Origin: Emticicia sp. BO119
GTDB lineage: Bacteria; Bacteroidota; Bacteroidia; Cytophagales; Spirosomataceae
DNA: 64,000 bases
Assembly: GCF_013912375.1 (NCBI RefSeq)
Contig: NZ_JACETV010000001.1
Span: 620,001-684,000, forward strand
Direction: 5' to 3'
In this document: positions 61,653 to 64,000 of the stretch, piece by piece
Layout of the letters: each line of letters opens with the position of its first letter
Numbering within the stretch: position 1 is the stretch's first letter
Notes under the pieces: model-generated
Told to the model about the DNA's origin: nothing
Database searches by the model: none
The model's input: only the letters and a program-made list of their open reading frames with translations
Program-made: the position numbers and the translations under genes

Positions 61653-64000
61653 ATGACCGAACAACCTGAAAATTCTTCTCCACCCAAATGGGCAGATAAA
61701 CTACTTAAGGTGTTTCTGCCTGAGGATCTGGCAGAAGAACTGCAAGGTGATATGCACGAACAGTTTGAAGTGCAGGTAGAGGAGATGGGGCTGACTAAAG
61801 CACAATGGCTGTATGTGTGGGAGGTATTACGATTCTGTCGACCTTATTTTTTGAAACGTAAATTCAAGAAAAATACTAATTATTCCGACCCTGTTTCTAT
61901 ATTTTCACTCATTATGATACGCAATTACTTTAAAATCGCACTGCGCCATTTATGGCAAAACAAAGCCTTCACAAGCATCAACCTTTTAGGGCTTACCATT
62001 GGTACAAGTTGCTGTTTGTATATGCTTCTGTATATTAGAAGTCAGTATGGATATGATGAGCATCATGTGGCACCTCAACAATTGTACAGAGTTACCACAG
62101 AAGTAACCGAATCTGGCGGACAACCTTTTGCTATGGCACTTACTTCGCCACCTATTGCCAAGGGTTTGAAAGAGGATTTTGGAGAAGTGGCTGCTGTTAC
62201 CCGACTTTTTAAAGACCCGGGAGCAGAACGTTTTCTATTAAAAAAAGAAAATGATGCTTTTTATGAAACCAAAGGCTACTATGCCGATTCTTCGTTTTTT
62301 CAGCTATTCAACTATCGATTTATAGAGGGCTCGCCAAACCGGGCCTTAAATGAACCTTTGACGGTTGTGCTTTCATCTAAAACTGCGCAGAAACTTTTTG
62401 GTAGTCAGGCGGCACTAAACCAGTCAATTAAGATTAATAATGATTTGTATAGAATTACAGGGGTTTACGACGATGCAAACGTGAAATCGCATATCAATGC
62501 GCATTTTATTATGTCTTTTAAGGCGGGCGGCATGATTGAGTACCTCAGGACAAGTAACCAATGGGTAGGCATGAATTTAGTCAATACCTATATCCGGCTA
62601 AAACCTAATACCGACGCTGAAAAGTTACAAGCCAAATTATCGCCTTTTCTTGAACGCCACGCAAAAGAGCAATTGGCGCAGGTTGGAATCAGAAAAGCCT
62701 TATTCCTTCAACCTGTTACTGATGTTCACTTGTATTCTAATCTTGATTCTGAATTAGAAAAGAATATTGAGGGGACTTTTATACGCACGCTATTATTAAT
62801 TGCCATCTTGATTCAGGTAATGGCTTGTATCAATTTCATGAATATGAGTACGGCCCGTTCTATTGGTCGTGCCAAAGAAGTAGGCGTACGAAAGGTAATG
62901 GGTGCTACCCGGTTATCATTAGCCGGCCGTTTTGTTGGCGAATCAGTTTTAATGGTGAGTCTATCCATTTTGCTGGCTTTACCTTTAGTCTGGCTATTAA
63001 TGCCTGTATTAAATAGCCTGTTGGATGCCGAAATTTCCATCACTTTGAGCCTTATAGGAGATTTATTCGCTATTTCAGGCATGCTGATTGTAATAACCGG
63101 ATTATTGGCCAGTATATACCCTGCTTTCTATCTGAGTGCCTATCAGGCTATAGCTGTACTGAAAGGCAACTTTCAGAACCGTTATAATTCACTATCAATC
63201 CGTAAAAGTCTGGTGGTGGCGCAATTTGTTATTTCTGTCATATTGCTTACGGGAATAATTGTAATTACAAGGCAGTTGAATGTTTTTAAAAACCGGGATT
63301 TAGGTTTTGAGCAAACACAAAAAGTGATAATTCCTTTTACTACCAAAGAGGCCAGTATCCACCAGGTGGCCTTTTCTAATGAATTACGTTCAAGCCCTGC
63401 TGTGAAACAGGTGGGTGGGGCAGCTTATTACCCCTGCCATTGGCTTGGCGAAAATATGCCTCTATTTTATTATCCTTCTGCCAACAGGGAAAAAATCGGT
63501 GCAGGAGTCTGGGTCAATAAAATTGATGAAAACTTTTTATCTACGCTACATATTCCATTGATAGCCGGACGAAATCTTGCACCAGCAGATACAAACCGCC
63601 AGATAATTGTTAATGAGACTACACTACGTGAGTTTGCCATTCCATTTAAAAAAGCCATAGGCACCCGTTTATTTTTAGAATATCAAAAAATACAGGAAGA
63701 ATATACAATCGTTGGTGTAGTGAAAGACTTCAATTATAGAACACTGAAAGAGCCGCTTCGTCCACTAATGTTGAAGATTGCAAAACCTGATCAACTCAAA
63801 TACCTGATTGCGGATGTTGATAATGTTGCCTTAGATGATTTTAAAGAACAAATCTCTGAAAAGTGGCGGAAGCTAATTCCCACTATCCCTTTTGAGTCCA
63901 CTTTGTTAGACGACGACATTCAGCAACAATATGTAGCCGAAAATACTTTACTCAATATTATTAACAGCTCTGCATTTATTGCCTTCCTCATTGCGTGTCT
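61653..64000 (+). CDS. FtsX/MacB-type ABC permease with prefix domain, copy 4 (partial)
   Basis: Starts with ATG at 61653 (MTEQPENSSPPKWADKLLK) and runs off the window end after about 782 codons with no stop. Prefix domain, MacB-PCD region, and EVGVRKVMGATRLSLAGRF are present; the final FtsX helices begin at the window end (AFIACLIAC-like). Expected full length about 880. Not cut by a frameshift within the visible part. Confidence 0.88.
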   Translation, partial: MTEQPENSSPPKWADKLLKVFLPEDLAEELQGDMHEQFEVQVEEMGLTKAQWLYVWEVLRFCRPYFLKRKFKKNTNYSDPVSIFSLIMIRNYFKIALRHLWQNKAFTSINLLGLTIGTSCCLYMLLYIRSQYGYDEHHVAPQQLYRVTTEVTESGGQPFAMALTSPPIAKGLKEDFGEVAAVTRLFKDPGAERFLLKKENDAFYETKGYYADSSFFQLFNYRFIEGSPNRALNEPLTVVLSSKTAQKLFGSQAALNQSIKINNDLYRITGVYDDANVKSHINAHFIMSFKAGGMIEYLRTSNQWVGMNLVNTYIRLKPNTDAEKLQAKLSPFLERHAKEQLAQVGIRKALFLQPVTDVHLYSNLDSELEKNIEGTFIRTLLLIAILIQVMACINFMNMSTARSIGRAKEVGVRKVMGATRLSLAGRFVGESVLMVSLSILLALPLVWLLMPVLNSLLDAEISITLSLIGDLFAISGMLIVITGLLASIYPAFYLSAYQAIAVLKGNFQNRYNSLSIRKSLVVAQFVISVILLTGIIVITRQLNVFKNRDLGFEQTQKVIIPFTTKEASIHQVAFSNELRSSPAVKQVGGAAYYPCHWLGENMPLFYYPSANREKIGAGVWVNKIDENFLSTLHIPLIAGRNLAPADTNRQIIVNETTLREFAIPFKKAIGTRLFLEYQKIQEEYTIVGVVKDFNYRTLKEPLRPLMLKIAKPDQLKYLIADVDNVALDDFKEQISEKWRKLIPTIPFESTLLDDDIQQQYVAENTLLNIINSSAFIAFLIAC

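Noticed and set aside
1-64000. tRNA, rRNA genes and insertion sequences
   Set aside because: No cloverleaf with a T-loop/anticodon pattern, no ribosomal RNA core and no transposase reading frame were found by eye.

Overview
The window looks like a chromosomal segment of an AT-rich Bacteroidota, most likely order Cytophagales (Emticicia- or Spirosomaceae-like). The grounds are Bacteroidota-type promoters (TTTG, 19-20 nt, TAnnTTTG), almost no Shine-Dalgarno sites, PadR-linked permeases with an N-terminal prefix domain, a ThuA/sorbosone-dehydrogenase/cytochrome c fusion and DUF1593, DUF3500 and DUF2306 proteins. This is inferred from gene content; no rRNA gene is present to prove it, and no tRNA was seen.

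Layout. 0-8 kb: argS, an RDD membrane protein, and two divergent ECF sigma modules, one leading into a zinc-type anti-sigma factor, a membrane protein and an S41 peptidase. 8-12 kb: a receiver-only regulator and a five-PAS histidine kinase. 12.7-18 kb: a 1,241-residue secreted sugar-dehydrogenase fusion with a lipocalin-like partner, divergent from a Nudix-type regulator across an operator-rich gap. 18-31 kb: a second receiver, a YciF-type stress protein overlapped by a 59-residue antisense coiled-coil ORF, a glycosyltransferase, an OmpR regulator, CDF and NhaA transporters, an FMN hydroxyacid dehydrogenase, VOC proteins and an AraC regulator. 31.7-36.7 kb: DUF1593 and a TPP-riboswitch thiamine salvage operon thiM-thiE-thiD-tenA. 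37-46 kb: a DUF3500 lipoprotein, a Tat-exported Gfo/Idh/MocA oxidoreductase, an ABC-F ATPase with an apparent uORF attenuator, DUF2306, and a serine-hydrolase homologue that has lost its catalytic residues.

46.3-50.6 kb is the most unusual part. A stand-alone RecT annealing protein diverges from an S24/XRE repressor. Between them lies a cluster of six CCTCC/GGAGG hairpins with covarying stems, spaced about 75-180 bp. A 20-bp direct repeat (19/20 identical) brackets recT plus the hairpins. The repressor gene has a promoter followed at once by two palindromes. This may be a small phage-derived or mobile unit; its function is unknown.

50.9-64 kb: a BNR/sialidase-like secreted protein, a propeller-gene remnant, and a PadR regulator followed by four tandem FtsX/MacB-type permeases (the last cut by the window end). 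Permeases 2 and 3 share a nearly identical block running from the intergenic region into the gene start, and both appear to use TTG starts.
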